Shown: piece after piece, positions 34,939 through 44,683 of the stretch
Numbering within the stretch: position 1 is the first letter of the stretch
Layout: each line of letters begins with the position of its first letter
Origin: Corynebacterium lizhenjunii
GTDB taxonomy: Bacteria; Actinomycetota; Actinomycetes; Mycobacteriales; Mycobacteriaceae
NCBI RefSeq assembly: GCF_011038655.2
Contig: NZ_CP064954.1
Location: 2,108,001-2,172,000, forward strand
Direction of reading: 5' to 3'
Length of the DNA: 64,000 nt
Made by a program: the position numbers and the translations under genes
The notes under the pieces: model-generated
The model's input: only the letters and a program-made list of their open reading frames with translations
Databases searched by the model: none
What the model was told of the DNA's origin: nothing

Positions 34939-36132
34939 ATGAACTTCGAGACACTACTTGCGGGCCAAGGCCCCGTCATCGACGCCCTAGCCGGATTCGC
35001 CGGCCACAGCGTCGAAGACCTCACCGCAGATGGGCTGTGTCCGTTTGTCGCACGCAAGTACGTCACGCTGTACAACACCTACTACGGACCCACCACCTAC
35101 ACTGGCCTGCAATACAAAGCCCTAACCGCCGCCCGCACCCAAGGACACTCCGCTGAAGCCTTAGACTTCATCGAGTCCAAAACCAAGCGAGTTAGTGACA
35201 AACTCGCCAAATGGAAACTACGCGTCAAACTGTGCAAAACGCCTGCCGCACAAATTGAGGCCGTTGCGCGCGAGCAGTTGAAGAAACTAGCTAAGCCACG
35301 TGAGGTTAAAGAAGGCGTAAAACTCACCCATCACGCTAATGGCCTGGCCACGCTCAAAGCCACAGGCAAGTCTGTCGACATTATGGACGTCCACGCCGTA
35401 GTAGACCCTCAAGACCAAGTAGAAAGCTTCCTGGCAGCCTTCAGGGGCGGGGGCGCTGGCAAACAACGCTACATCCCGATCATCCCTATCTACCTGGATC
35501 AGATTTGTGAGTTCGTCGACCGGATGCACAACCCCGGCCGGTACCCCACCGATGCCGATATCCGCGTCCGCGCCTCCAACGGCGCCATCCTCACCGGCAA
35601 AGACCTCCTGGAGCGGTTGTGCCTGGACTACGGGTTTATCGCAGCGCTATCGCGTGAGCACGGCCCGTTGGACTTGTACCGCTATTCGCGTACCGCTAAC
35701 TCTAAGCAACGCTTATTGCTGCTCGCAGAAGGTGCGGAATGCTCCTGGATAGACTGTCACTTGCCGTTTGATAAGTGCCAGATCCACCACATCCAGCCCT
35801 GGAACCAGGGTGGCCAGACCAACATGTCGAATTTGACACCGTTGTGTCCGCATCATAACGGTGCTAATGAGGACCACCCACCAGATGGCATCCCGATAGC
35901 CCGGGGTCGGATGGTGCGCATGGGTACCGGGGTTGGGTGGCAAGCACCCGGTGGCGCCCCACCCATACAAACCCGGCCCACAGCAGCACCGCCATCAGCC
36001 ACACCCACCAACTACCAACCCACCGACTCCCCACCGGAAACCCACCACCAGGCCACACCACCACCGCAAGCCCACCACCAGGCAACACCACCGGAAGCCC
36101 ACCGCCAGGCGACACCGCCACCGGAAAGCTAA
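34939..36132 (+). CDS. HNH endonuclease-signature protein (13E12/DUF222-like)
   Basis: A 397-aa protein from the ATG at 34939, 7 nt after TATTCT (leaderless), which I prefer to GTG at 34921. The long helical N-terminal region resembles the DUF222/13E12 proteins that are multicopy in actinobacteria. The HNH site is CQIHHIQPWNQGGQTNMSNL, then TPLCPHHNG, with paired Cys for a structural zinc. The last 60 residues are Pro/Thr/His repeats (HHQATPP type), probably disordered and repeat-expanded. Function in the host is unsettled; it may be a mobile or domesticated nuclease. Confidence 0.85.
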   Translation: MNFETLLAGQGPVIDALAGFAGHSVEDLTADGLCPFVARKYVTLYNTYYGPTTYTGLQYKALTAARTQGHSAEALDFIESKTKRVSDKLAKWKLRVKLCKTPAAQIEAVAREQLKKLAKPREVKEGVKLTHHANGLATLKATGKSVDIMDVHAVVDPQDQVESFLAAFRGGGAGKQRYIPIIPIYLDQICEFVDRMHNPGRYPTDADIRVRASNGAILTGKDLLERLCLDYGFIAALSREHGPLDLYRYSRTANSKQRLLLLAEGAECSWIDCHLPFDKCQIHHIQPWNQGGQTNMSNLTPLCPHHNGANEDHPPDGIPIARGRMVRMGTGVGWQAPGGAPPIQTRPTAAPPSATPTNYQPTDSPPETHHQATPPPQAHHQATPPEAHRQATPPPES

Positions 36133-36320
36133 CCGCTAGCCAGCTGACCAACCGGAAGATAAGCGACCTCTTGCCAGATGACAGGAATGCTGAAGGTAGG
36201 AAGCTGGCGGCATCGGAAAGCACACAGCCCCAACCGCGACCACAAAAGCGCGCGGAAGGGGCCAAACGTGCGGCTGCTGGTGAGCAAGGAACGCACCACA
36301 GGACGGAAGGGGCGGGGCGG

Positions 36321-37424
36321 TTATGCCTTGGCGAGGACCTTTGCTATGGCCGCTTCGGCTGGGCCGCGGCGGAACTTGGTCTTCCAGGCAGTGGCGAAGA
36401 ACATCCCCCCAAGTACGGTGGCCCAGAAGGCCCAATTGGTGCTGGGCTCATCAATCGCGCCCGGGTCAACGGGGCCCTGGTGTTTTTCCCACCACTGGTT
36501 TTCGGCCTCGTAGAGCTCGTCGAAGCCCTTGGCCTCGGCCACCGCAGACTGATAATCCTCCCACGGCATGGGGCCTTCGCTGTAAGTCTCCTCGCCAGCG
36601 CTGTCCAGCCCGGGAGCCACACCACCAAGCAGCCACCCTGCTGTAATCACGTGGACAATATAGATACTCAGCGCCATCGACCCCAGGGCGCGCAGGGGGT
36701 AGAGCAGTTGGCTAGACCAGTCCGGGGTAGCAACCAGCAGACACACGCTAACCACGGCTGCAGACCACGCAATGGAACACACTACGTCCCCCACGCCACC
36801 CGAGTGCGGCATCAAGGAAACATAAGGCAAGTCCACCGTGTGGTCATAACGCCACGGATAAGTGCCTGCCACGAGGGCAAAGCCCACCACCGCCACTAGC
36901 GCTTGGCGGCGGTGGTTATCCAACAGAGTGCGATGGATGATGATACCCGCTGTGCCATAAGCCAACCATGCCAGCAGCGGGTAGGTGCCATCGAGGAGGT
37001 CACTGCCGTAGCCCAGGGTGTGCACCAGCAAAACTAGTGCCGGGCCGCCAAAGACCAGCGCACCTTCCAGGAGGAAGAGGTTGCGCAGCCGCCAGCCGGC
37101 GACTGGCCCCAGCAGCATCAGGATCCAGGCGATGGCCGTGAGGACCACCACCACGGGCATCTGGATTGCGCTAAGCACCACCCCGATGGCCATGATGATG
37201 ACCCCGCGCAGCACCAACCGATACCGAGCGAGGCGCAGGTCTTCTGCACGCGACATCATCAGTGCCACCGAGACCCCCGCCAGGGTGGCAAATAGCGCCG
37301 AGGCGTAACCGGAGAATATCTGCGAACCCGGGAAATCGTAGCGTCCTAGGTGGACGTAGACCATGCCAATAATGGCTAGACCCCGGGCAAGGTCAATGCC
37401 ATGAATACGATTTTCAATATGCAT
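36321..37424 (-). CDS. Multi-pass membrane acyltransferase-like protein (DUF1624/DUF418 type)
   Basis: A 367-aa protein that starts MHIENRIHGIDLARGLAIIG, the opening of heparan-N-acetyltransferase-like and DUF418 proteins, with ten or so hydrophobic helices. A late SMALSIYIVHVITAGWLLGG is typical. Such proteins move acyl groups across the membrane to cell-envelope sugars. The C-terminal 110 residues include a polar region (EDYQSAVAEAKGFDELYEAE) before a final helix. Convergent with the HNH gene; the 188-bp gap between them shows nothing notable. Confidence 0.8.
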   Translation of the reverse strand: MHIENRIHGIDLARGLAIIGMVYVHLGRYDFPGSQIFSGYASALFATLAGVSVALMMSRAEDLRLARYRLVLRGVIIMAIGVVLSAIQMPVVVVLTAIAWILMLLGPVAGWRLRNLFLLEGALVFGGPALVLLVHTLGYGSDLLDGTYPLLAWLAYGTAGIIIHRTLLDNHRRQALVAVVGFALVAGTYPWRYDHTVDLPYVSLMPHSGGVGDVVCSIAWSAAVVSVCLLVATPDWSSQLLYPLRALGSMALSIYIVHVITAGWLLGGVAPGLDSAGEETYSEGPMPWEDYQSAVAEAKGFDELYEAENQWWEKHQGPVDPGAIDEPSTNWAFWATVLGGMFFATAWKTKFRRGPAEAAIAKVLAKA

Positions 37425-37520
37425 TGGGCAATCTTAAGCCCCACCGGCCTAAAGCACCATACGGTTTAGCTGCCGGTCGCCTGGGAGAGTAAGCGACCCG
37501 GCAGCAGTGGTGACGGGGTC

Positions 37521-37608
37521 GCGGCGAGCAAGCAGCAGCGCCGGGCGCGGCGAGCAAGCAGCAGCGCCGGGCGCGGCGAGCAAGCAGCAGCGCCGGGCGC
37601 GGCGAGCA
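37521..37608. repeat. 26-bp tandem repeat, 3.4 copies, after rdgB
   Basis: Units starting GCGGCGAGCAAGCAGCAGCG are exact at 37521-37546, 37547-37572 and 37573-37598, with a partial unit to 37608. The array ends 3 bp before the rdgB stop codon on the minus strand, so it lies in the 3' untranslated region. Confidence 0.9.
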
Positions 37609-37611
37609 GGG

Positions 37612-38214
37612 CTAGCGCACCAGCTGTGCCAAGTGCGGGACCAGTTGCGCGAGCGCGCGGCCACGGTGGGAGACGGCGTTCTTTTCCGCGGGGCTCATTT
37701 GGGCTGAGGAACGAGCCTCACCCTCAGGCTGAAACAGCGGGTCATAGCCAAAACCACCCTCGCCAGCTGGCTCGCGCAGCAACGTTCCCTCCCAGCGGCC
37801 TTCGGTGACAAACTCCTGTCCATCCGGGGTGACCAGGGCACACACGGACACAAAGGACGCCGCCCGGCGGGAATCCGGCACATGAGCCATCTGGGCGAGC
37901 AGCAAACGATTGTTGGCAGCATCATCCCCATGCGTGCCGGACCAGCGGGCGGAAAGCACGCCCGGCATGCCGCCGAGCTCCTCGACCACCAGGCCAGAAT
38001 CATCCGCCACCGTGGGCAAACCGCTGTGCGCTGCCCCGGCGCGGGCCTTGATCAAGGCATTATCCGCGAAAGTGCGGCCATCTTCCACCGGCTCCGGGTA
38101 CTCCGGCACGCTCGCCAGCGGGAGGACCTCCAGGCCGTTGATGCCGGCATCGGCAAGAATGCGCTCCAGCTCCAACGTCTTCTTGGCATTATTGGAGGCC
38201 ACCAGCAGCCGCAT
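37612..38214 (-). CDS. rdgB: Non-canonical purine NTP pyrophosphatase (ITPase/RdgB)
   Basis: A 200-aa protein that hydrolyses dITP/XTP to keep damaged purines out of DNA and RNA. It begins [20 protein letters not shown] and has TVADDSGLVVEELGGMPGVL, then SARWSGTHG, GEGGFGYDPLF and FAD/KNAVSHRGRAL, all family motifs. The ATG overlaps the rph stop (TAATG), which fixes the start, and rph-rdgB is a conserved actinobacterial pair. Confidence 0.96.
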   Translation of the reverse strand: MRLLVASNNAKKTLELERILADAGINGLEVLPLASVPEYPEPVEDGRTFADNALIKARAGAAHSGLPTVADDSGLVVEELGGMPGVLSARWSGTHGDDAANNRLLLAQMAHVPDSRRAASFVSVCALVTPDGQEFVTEGRWEGTLLREPAGEGGFGYDPLFQPEGEARSSAQMSPAEKNAVSHRGRALAQLVPHLAQLVR

Positions 38215-38948
38215 TAGGCCTCCCACCCCAAAGCAGCCTTCTGCGCGGCAATAAGCTCCGCGCAGCCCTTCTGGGCCAGGTCCAGCATGGCATCAAGCTC
38301 AGTGCGGCCGAACAAGCCGTGCTCGCCCGTGCCCTGGACCTCCACAAAGTTGCCGGAAGACTGCATGACTACATTGAGGTCCACCTCTGCTCGGGAGTCC
38401 TCCTCATACGGCAGGTCCAGGCACGGGTGGCCATCAATAATGCCGACCGACACCGCAGCGATGGGGTCTAGCAATGGCTTACCCGGAACGACGCCCTGCC
38501 GCTCGAGGTACGCCACGGCATCGGCAAGCGCCACATAAGCCCCGGTGATAGAGGCGGTGCGGGTGCCGCCATCGGCCTGCAGCACATCGCAATCTAGCTG
38601 GATAGTGTTCTCCCCCAGCTCCGCCAAATCCACCGCAGCACGCAGGGAGCGAGCCACCAGACGGGAAATCTCATGCGTACGGCCCTTCACCTTGCCACGC
38701 ATGGACTCGCGCGGCATACGCTCGTGAGTAGCAGAAGGCAGCATGGCGTATTCGGCAGTCAGCCAGCCCTCGCCGGAATCCCGCTTAAACCGCGGCACCC
38801 CCTCCTCCACGGACGCCGTGCACATCACGCGGGTGTTTCCAAATTCCACCAGCACAGAACCAGCGGGGTTGGTGGTGAAATTGCGGGTGATACGCACCGG
38901 GCGCAGTTCATCGAGCGCGCGCCCATCGGCGCGAGTGAAATCAGACAT
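38214..38948 (-). CDS. rph: Ribonuclease PH
   Basis: A 244-aa phosphorolytic 3' exoribonuclease that trims tRNA precursors. It starts [18 protein letters not shown]. The motifs [33 protein letters not shown] and [20 protein letters not shown] (phosphate and catalytic region) are intact. I use the ATG at 38948; a longer frame to 38984 lacks support. Confidence 0.97.
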   Translation of the reverse strand: MSDFTRADGRALDELRPVRITRNFTTNPAGSVLVEFGNTRVMCTASVEEGVPRFKRDSGEGWLTAEYAMLPSATHERMPRESMRGKVKGRTHEISRLVARSLRAAVDLAELGENTIQLDCDVLQADGGTRTASITGAYVALADAVAYLERQGVVPGKPLLDPIAAVSVGIIDGHPCLDLPYEEDSRAEVDLNVVMQSSGNFVEVQGTGEHGLFGRTELDAMLDLAQKGCAELIAAQKAALGWEA

Positions 38949-38958
38949 GGCTTCCACC

Positions 38959-39720
38959 CTACAATTCCATGTCCGGGACGCCAAGGACTACCTCACCGTC
39001 GAACTCGGCGCGCGCGGCCGCCACCGTTGCCTCCGGATCACCCCACGGCTGCAAGTGCACCAACACCAAAGTGCGCACCCCTGCCAGCCGGGCCAGCCGC
39101 CCGGCCTCCGCGCCAGACATGTGCATGCCGGGAACTTTGCCCTCGCTGCTAGCTCCCCACGCCGCTTCGCACAAAAACACGTCCGCGCCCTGCGCCAGGG
39201 GCACCAAGTCCTCCGTATATGCAGAGTCCGCTGAATACGCAATTACCTTGCCCGTTGCCGGGTGCTCCATGCGCAGGGCATAGGTTTCAATGGGGTGCAC
39301 GGCGCTAAACGGCGTCACGTAGACCTCATCAATGAGCTCGCGGCGGCCGTGCTGCCACGCGCTAAAAGCAAAGGTGTCAGACATGTCGTCGACGGCATCA
39401 GGGATATCGGCAGACAGCCGCCCCAGGTGCCGGGGCGTGGCCTGCGGGCCAAAGCACAGATTGCGCGAGGCTGCAGGAGCTGTGGGGTGGAAACGCCGCC
39501 ACACCAACAGGGAGGGGAAATCCAGGCAATGGTCCGCGTGCAGGTGACTAAAGAGCACGTGGGCCTCGCACGGGTCCTGGTGGCGCTGCAGCTGCGCCAG
39601 GGTCCCAGGCCCTAAGTCCATGACGATAGACGGAGCATTATCGAAAGACACCAGGTATCCACTGGCGGCGTTGCCAGGGGTAGGCACGCTTCCGGAGCAA
39701 CCGAGGACAGTCAGTTTCAT
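38959..39720 (-). CDS. MBL-fold hydrolase, Rv1339-type cyclic nucleotide phosphodiesterase
   Basis: A 253-aa metallo-beta-lactamase-fold protein with [20 protein letters not shown], the metal motif [12 protein letters not shown], and later [12 protein letters not shown] and [14 protein letters not shown] His ligands. Its place between murI and rph matches M. tuberculosis Rv1339, reported as an atypical cAMP phosphodiesterase. The RNase Z-like fold is seen directly; the cAMP activity is by synteny. Confidence 0.88.
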   Translation of the reverse strand: MKLTVLGCSGSVPTPGNAASGYLVSFDNAPSIVMDLGPGTLAQLQRHQDPCEAHVLFSHLHADHCLDFPSLLVWRRFHPTAPAASRNLCFGPQATPRHLGRLSADIPDAVDDMSDTFAFSAWQHGRRELIDEVYVTPFSAVHPIETYALRMEHPATGKVIAYSADSAYTEDLVPLAQGADVFLCEAAWGASSEGKVPGMHMSGAEAGRLARLAGVRTLVLVHLQPWGDPEATVAAARAEFDGEVVLGVPDMEL

Positions 39721-39756
39721 GGCCCCATCGTTCCACGAATGCTGGCAAAATGCTTA

Positions 39757-39780
39757 ACCCGGGCGCAATTTTGCCCGGGT
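39757..39780 (-). terminator. Stem-loop after murI
   Basis: ACCCGGGC and GCCCGGGT (8-bp arms) enclose GCAATTTT. On the minus strand the stem is followed by TTAAGCATTTT. It lies between murI and the MBL gene and may separate two transcription units. Confidence 0.6.
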
Positions 39781-39800
39781 GTCGAGGAAACAATCACGCC

Positions 39801-40601
39801 TTAACCGGCGATGTGGTTAAATTCACCCGGCCCGGCGCCCAAAAAGCGCGCCGCCAGCCGCCCAAAAAGCTCCGGGTCGCCGGTGGACTCGAAGGTCCGG
39901 GTAGGCACAGTGCCTTCCGGCGCCAGCAGGTCCAGCTGCGTGAGCGTGCGCAGCACGTCCTTGGCGGTCTCTTCCGAAGACGACACCAGGTTGACATTAT
40001 CCCCCATGGCCAGCTGGATAATGCCGGAAAGCAGCGGGTAGTGCGTACACCCCAACACCAGGGTGTCAACGCCGGCCGCCTGCAGCGGGGCCAGGTAGTT
40101 CTCCGCCACCCCCAGAATTTGGCGCCCAGAGGTCACGCCGCGCTCCACAAAGGGCACAAAGTCCGGGCACGCCACTGCAAACGCGCTCACGTCCGGGTTG
40201 ATGGCAAAAAGGTCCTGGTAGGCCCCTGAGTTGACTGTGCCTTGCGTGCCGATGACCCCAATCTTGCGGTTGTGCGTCGTGGCCAGGGCCCTGCGCACTG
40301 CAGGTTTGATCACCTCCACCACGGGAACGCTGTAGCGCTCGCGGGCATCGTGAAGAAAAGCCGCCGAGGCCGTATTGCAGGCAATGACAATCATCTTGCA
40401 GCCGCGGGCCACCAACTCATCTGCAATGCGCTCCGAGTGCGCGCGCACCTGCGCGATGGGCAATGGACCATAAGGGCCGTGGGCGGTATCCCCAATGTAG
40501 TGGATGGACTCCCCCGGCAGCTGGTCCATGATGGTGCGCGCGACCGTCAGCCCGCCCAGGCCGGAGTCAAAAATGCCAATGGGTGCCGTGCTTTCCGTCA
40601 T
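39801..40601 (-). CDS. murI: Glutamate racemase
   Basis: A 266-aa enzyme that makes D-glutamate for peptidoglycan. The motifs [36 protein letters not shown] (first catalytic Cys) and [15 protein letters not shown] (second catalytic Cys) are all present. Its start overlaps the rhomboid gene by 4 nt, so the two are co-translated. Confidence 0.97.
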   Translation of the reverse strand: MTESTAPIGIFDSGLGGLTVARTIMDQLPGESIHYIGDTAHGPYGPLPIAQVRAHSERIADELVARGCKMIVIACNTASAAFLHDARERYSVPVVEVIKPAVRRALATTHNRKIGVIGTQGTVNSGAYQDLFAINPDVSAFAVACPDFVPFVERGVTSGRQILGVAENYLAPLQAAGVDTLVLGCTHYPLLSGIIQLAMGDNVNLVSSSEETAKDVLRTLTQLDLLAPEGTVPTRTFESTGDPELFGRLAARFLGAGPGEFNHIAG

Positions 40602-41299
40602 GGCAGCACCTGCGGCGTGCGCGGACGCTTCAAGGCGCGCGCCGGATCATCGGAGGTAATGGTCATGCCAGCGATAATCCCGCCGATGGCCCCGAAGAGG
40701 TGCCCCTGCCAGCTGATGCCCTCGTACAGCGGCAGCACGCCCCACACCAGGCCCGAATACGCAAAGGCCAAACCAATACCCACCAAGGACTGCGTCAGCG
40801 AGCGGTTGAATATCCCGCGCACAATTAGGTACGCCAGCCAGCCATAGACCATTCCCGATGCCCCGATATGCAGTGTTCCCGGCCCGCCCAGCAACCAGGT
40901 GCCAATGCCAGCCACCAGGAGCACAATAGCGGAGACCTCCCAAAATGCCCGCCGCCCGGACAGGCCCACGATGAAGCAAAACAGCGCCCCCGGCACCGAA
41001 TTACCAATCAGGTGCTCCCAGTTCGCGTGCAGGAAAGGTGCGAAGAAAATGCCCCAAATCCCGCTCCAGTCCCGGGGACGGATGCCAAACAGCGCCAGGC
41101 CGCCGCCGAAGAGGAACGTGTTGACAATGTGGACCCCCCACAAGACCACCAGATAACTTACGGCCAGGGAAATACCCGTGCGCAGCCTGCCAGAGCTGTT
41201 GTAATTCTTCGACGCGCCCCGGTTGGTGCGCCCCGGCGGTTGGGTCTGCGCAGCGGGGTATGCCCCCGGCTTGTAGGTGTAGTTATAGCGGCTGCTCAT
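40598..41299 (-). CDS. Rhomboid family intramembrane serine protease
   Basis: A 233-aa protein with a Pro/Gln-rich cytoplasmic N-terminus and six membrane helices. The loop [18 protein letters not shown], the nucleophile in [15 protein letters not shown], and the His in [16 protein letters not shown] make the Ser-His dyad. It is syntenic with Rv1337 in M. tuberculosis, upstream of murI. Substrates unknown. Confidence 0.92.
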   Translation of the reverse strand: MSSRYNYTYKPGAYPAAQTQPPGRTNRGASKNYNSSGRLRTGISLAVSYLVVLWGVHIVNTFLFGGGLALFGIRPRDWSGIWGIFFAPFLHANWEHLIGNSVPGALFCFIVGLSGRRAFWEVSAIVLLVAGIGTWLLGGPGTLHIGASGMVYGWLAYLIVRGIFNRSLTQSLVGIGLAFAYSGLVWGVLPLYEGISWQGHLFGAIGGIIAGMTITSDDPARALKRPRTPQVLP

Positions 41300-41307
41300 A
41301 ATGCAAC

Positions 41308-42240
41308 CTAGCCTAACAGTTCCCGGTATGTGGGCAGCTCCAATCCGGGTTGAGCTGCCACAACGGCGTCCACGATGGCAGCTTGGACTGCGTCTGCCGA
41401 TGCCGCACTCAACTGCGCCACCTGCTCTACCGAACAGGTTCCACCCCGGCCCTGGGTATCCGCCCAGGCGAAGATGGTGTCCCCGTCCAGTGGCGAGTGG
41501 GCTGGGCGCACGGCCCTAGCGATGCCGTCGTGGCCGGCCAATGCCAGCCGCTTAGCCTGGGCTTTACTCAGCGGCGCCGGGGTGGCCACCACCCCAATGG
41601 TGGTATTGAGGCTGGCGCGGGGGTGGGGTAAGGCGGCGTAGGTGGGGGCATCGACAGGCTCTAGGCCCGGCGCGCCATACAGCCTGCCCGTACGAGGACA
41701 GATGACCTCACCCACGGGATTGGCCACGATGAAGGCCTCCACGTAGGTGCCAGCCGCGGACACACGGGCGTAGCCGAAACCGCCGCGCAGCTTGCCTGCC
41801 ACCGCAGCAAAGCCCGCCCCCACGCTGCCGGAGTCCGGGGCGCGGTGGTCATGCCAAGCGCTGCGGGCTGCGCGCAGCGCCTGGGCGCCGGTGGCAGCAT
41901 CCGGGTACGAGGGCGCGCCAGCGGCGAGATCAAAAATGACTGCTGCCGGGACAATCGGCACCCGCAGCGGGCCTACGGCAAAACCCTCGCCGTGGCGGGC
42001 GAGCTCGCGCATGGCGCCATCGGCAGCCGCCAACCCAAAGGCGGAGCCGCCGGAGAGCACAAAGGCGTGCACACGCTCGACAGTATTATGTGGGGCCAGC
42101 AGGTCAGTTTCCCGGGTGCCGGGGCCGCCGCCGCGCACATCCACCGCGCCGATACCGCCACTGGGGCCGCAATACAAGGCGGTCACGCCGGTATCACCCA
42201 CCCGCGCATGGCCTACTGCTACCGAAAAATCGCTACGCAT
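41308..42240 (-). CDS. P1 family peptidase (DmpA/BapA-like aminopeptidase)
   Basis: A 310-aa N-terminal-nucleophile hydrolase. The block GGSAFGLAAADGAMRELARH and SLNTTIGVVATPAPLSKAQA contain the expected processing site before Thr, which becomes the nucleophile, and ending RPAHSPLDGDTIFAWADTQG is conserved. It is the counterpart of Rv1333. It probably self-cleaves into two chains and removes N-terminal residues from peptides. Confidence 0.9.
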   Translation of the reverse strand: MRSDFSVAVGHARVGDTGVTALYCGPSGGIGAVDVRGGGPGTRETDLLAPHNTVERVHAFVLSGGSAFGLAAADGAMRELARHGEGFAVGPLRVPIVPAAVIFDLAAGAPSYPDAATGAQALRAARSAWHDHRAPDSGSVGAGFAAVAGKLRGGFGYARVSAAGTYVEAFIVANPVGEVICPRTGRLYGAPGLEPVDAPTYAALPHPRASLNTTIGVVATPAPLSKAQAKRLALAGHDGIARAVRPAHSPLDGDTIFAWADTQGRGGTCSVEQVAQLSAASADAVQAAIVDAVVAAQPGLELPTYRELLG

Positions 42241-42287
42241 TAGCTCGCCATCCGCACGCCGTTCGCTCTTCGTTCATCGACACCGGA

Positions 42288-42821
42288 CTACTCCATCATG
42301 GCTTGCAGCAGGGAGTCTTGCGCAAAGGCCAGCCACTCCACAATGGCCTCCTTATCCGCCAGTTCCTCCAGGGGACGCTCGCTGGCGGAAACATAGAGGC
42401 GCATGTCATTAAGCGCGGCCACAAACGCCGGTGCTTCATCTTCTTCAATGCTGACCTCTACCCCACCGGTGGGGCCCAACGCATAGTTGACCACCTGCAG
42501 GTGCTCGAGCTTGGCACGCGCAATGTCATTTTCATGGATGGAGCGCAGCAGGGAATTATCCCCCTCGTATTCTTCATCGCCCGGCTTTTGAAAATCCGGG
42601 AAGAGCCGGGCCAGGCTGGGGTCCTCCGGGGCTTCTTTGTGGCCCGAGGCAATGCCCATCATCTCTGCCAGCTCGTCTTTGGGCGCCGACTGAGCGCGCG
42701 CAATAATGGCCTCGCTCACCGTAGCGGTGAGGTTGCCAATGACCTCCCGCTCGATGGGTTCAAAACGCGTGACATACCTGGCGGGGCGCATGAGGTGCTT
42801 CTTCTTTTTCCACGGTTCCAT
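42288..42821 (-). CDS. DUF2017 protein
   Basis: A 177-aa soluble protein starting MEPWKKKKHLMRPARYVTRF, with FEPIEREVIGNLTATVSEAI and a C-terminal YVSASERPLEELADKEAI block. It matches DUF2017, always next to clpS in actinobacteria (Rv1332). Function unknown; conserved linkage suggests a role with ClpS/Clp proteolysis. Confidence 0.9.
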   Translation of the reverse strand: MEPWKKKKHLMRPARYVTRFEPIEREVIGNLTATVSEAIIARAQSAPKDELAEMMGIASGHKEAPEDPSLARLFPDFQKPGDEEYEGDNSLLRSIHENDIARAKLEHLQVVNYALGPTGGVEVSIEEDEAPAFVAALNDMRLYVSASERPLEELADKEAIVEWLAFAQDSLLQAMME

Positions 42822-42901
42822 GTCTGCGATGTCTCCTTCAAAGGTTGTGCGAAAACGGCCGCGGCGGGCCGGGCTGCGATGGGCGGGTGGGTGGTGCGGG
42901 G

Positions 42902-42964
42902 CTAGCTGGGCTGCGGCGGTCGGGCGGGCAGCGCAGGACTAGCCGGGCTGCGGCGGACGGGCGG
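42902..42964. repeat. 26-bp direct repeat in the DUF2017-clpS gap
   Basis: Two copies at 42902-42927 and 42939-42964, beginning CTAGCYGGGCTGCGGCGGWC, differ at two positions. The whole 42822-42980 gap is very G-rich on the plus strand. It shows no gene. Confidence 0.75.
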
Positions 42965-42980
42965 ACAGGCGGCACGGGGT

Positions 42981-43298
42981 TTAGCCGGCCTGCTGCATGG
43001 TGGCCCACAGCCCGGCCACTTGGAGCTTCTTCACGTCGGCTTCTACTTTGTCGCGTTCTCCGGAGCTGACGGCGGCCTTGCCTTCGGTGTGGACCTGCAT
43101 CATCAACTCCTGGGCGCGCTGCTTGTCATAGCCCAGCACCGTGTGGAATACGTAGGTGACATAGGACATCAGATTGACCGGGTCATCCCATACAATGCAC
43201 ATCCAGGGCAGGTTTTCGCTGGTGGCCAGGTCAAGCTGCAGGTCTTCTTCCAGGTCCGGAGTTGCCATGGGAGACGAGGCAGTAATAAGCACAGTCAT
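42981..43298 (-). CDS. clpS: ClpS, ClpC/ClpA adaptor
   Basis: A 105-aa adaptor that delivers N-degron substrates to the Clp protease. The core ([20 protein letters not shown], then [20 protein letters not shown] and HTEGKAAV) is conserved, including the DDPVN start and the hydrophobic pocket Met. The start is unsure: ATG 43298 (with GGAGGT adjacent, perhaps leaderless) or ATG 43268. It is divergent from pncB. Confidence 0.93.
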   Translation of the reverse strand: MTVLITASSPMATPDLEEDLQLDLATSENLPWMCIVWDDPVNLMSYVTYVFHTVLGYDKQRAQELMMQVHTEGKAAVSSGERDKVEADVKKLQVAGLWATMQQAG

Positions 43299-43354
43299 AC
43301 CTCCACAGCCTAATACGCTTTCTTCGTCTGCGAATGCGAGTACACTCAGGTGGC

Positions 43355-44677
43355 GTGAATTACACCGCATCTACCGCATTGCTCACCGACAAGTACGAGC
43401 TGACCATGCTGCAAGCCGCGCTGCGTGATGGCACCGCCCACCGCCGCGCGGCCTTTGAAGTCTTTGCCCGCCGCCTGCCCAACGAGCGCCGCTACGGCGT
43501 GGTGGCTGGCACCAGCCGTGTCCTGCGAGCGATCTTGGACTTCCGCTTTAGCGAAGAACAGCTAGCCGGCCTGGATTTCCTGGACCAGCAGACCCTGGAC
43601 TATCTGCGCAACTATCGCTTTAGTGGCAGCGTGGACGGCTACCGGGAGGGCGAGATTTATTTCCCTTATTCCCCGCTGCTGACCGTCCAGGGCACTTTTG
43701 GCGAGTGCGTGCTGCTGGAGACGGTGATCTTGTCCATTATGAATGCTGACTCCGCTATCGCCTCGGCGGCCTCGCGCATGGTTACCGCTGCTGACGGCCG
43801 CCCGATTATCGAGATGGGCTCGCGGCGCACCCACGAGTACTCCGCGGTCACGGCCGCGCGCGCGGCTTACGTGGCCGGCTTTTCGGCTACCTCCAACTTG
43901 GAGGCCGCGCACCGCTACTCTATCCCCGCGTCGGGTACCGCCGCGCATGCTTGGACCCTGGCTCACATTAATCCGGATGGCACGCCCAATGAGGAAGCCG
44001 CGTTCCGTTCCCAAATCGAATCCGACGGCGTGGGCACCACGTTGTTGGTGGATACCTATGACATCACCAAGGGCGTGGAAACCGCCATCGCGGTCGCGGG
44101 CACCTCCCTGGGCGCGGTGCGCATTGATTCCGGAGACTTGGGCGCGGTAACCCGCCGGGTGCGTAAGCAGCTTGATGATCTTGGCGCGCATAACACCAAG
44201 ATTGTGGTCTCTTCTGATCTGGATGAATTCACCATCGCCGGGCTGCGCGGAGACCCGGTAGATACCTACGGGGTGGGAACTTCCTTAGTTACTGGATCCG
44301 GCGCGCCAACGGCCTCTATGGTCTACAAGTTGGTGGAGGTCGACGGCCACCCGGTGGCCAAGCGTTCTTCCTCCAAGCAGTCCATGGGTAGCGCTAAGCG
44401 CGCGGTGCGTACCCACCGCTCCACTGGGGTGGCGTTAGAGGAAATCGTCTACCCCTATGGTGCCCAGCGCCCCGACATCCCGGAGCACCTGGAGGTGCGT
44501 GAGCTGACGGTGCCGTTGATGCGCGATGGCGCCACCGTCGCCGGCCTGCCCACTCTTGCCGATGCCCGCGCCCACTGCGCCGCCGTTCGCGGCACCCTTC
44601 CCTGGGAGGGCCTAGCCCTCTCCCGCGGCGAGCCTGCAGTTCCCACCCGCCTGGTGGGCTTTGACTCTACGCGGTAG
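43355..44677 (+). CDS. pncB: Nicotinate phosphoribosyltransferase
   Basis: A 440-aa NAPRTase that joins nicotinate to PRPP in the NAD salvage pathway. It contains [38 protein letters not shown] (active-site region) and [21 protein letters not shown] take the GTG at 43355, with TACACT (43341-43346) 8 nt upstream, over an ATG at 43334. Together with pncA and nadE, three NAD salvage steps are in this window. Confidence 0.95.
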   Translation: MNYTASTALLTDKYELTMLQAALRDGTAHRRAAFEVFARRLPNERRYGVVAGTSRVLRAILDFRFSEEQLAGLDFLDQQTLDYLRNYRFSGSVDGYREGEIYFPYSPLLTVQGTFGECVLLETVILSIMNADSAIASAASRMVTAADGRPIIEMGSRRTHEYSAVTAARAAYVAGFSATSNLEAAHRYSIPASGTAAHAWTLAHINPDGTPNEEAAFRSQIESDGVGTTLLVDTYDITKGVETAIAVAGTSLGAVRIDSGDLGAVTRRVRKQLDDLGAHNTKIVVSSDLDEFTIAGLRGDPVDTYGVGTSLVTGSGAPTASMVYKLVEVDGHPVAKRSSSKQSMGSAKRAVRTHRSTGVALEEIVYPYGAQRPDIPEHLEVRELTVPLMRDGATVAGLPTLADARAHCAAVRGTLPWEGLALSRGEPAVPTRLVGFDSTR

Positions 44678-44683
44678 GCCGCT

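Noticed and set aside
36321..37424. Toxin, restriction or other defence genes beside the CRISPR locus or in the accessory stretch
   Set aside because: Outside the cas operon I could support no further defence gene; the genes here are a membrane acyltransferase and housekeeping functions.
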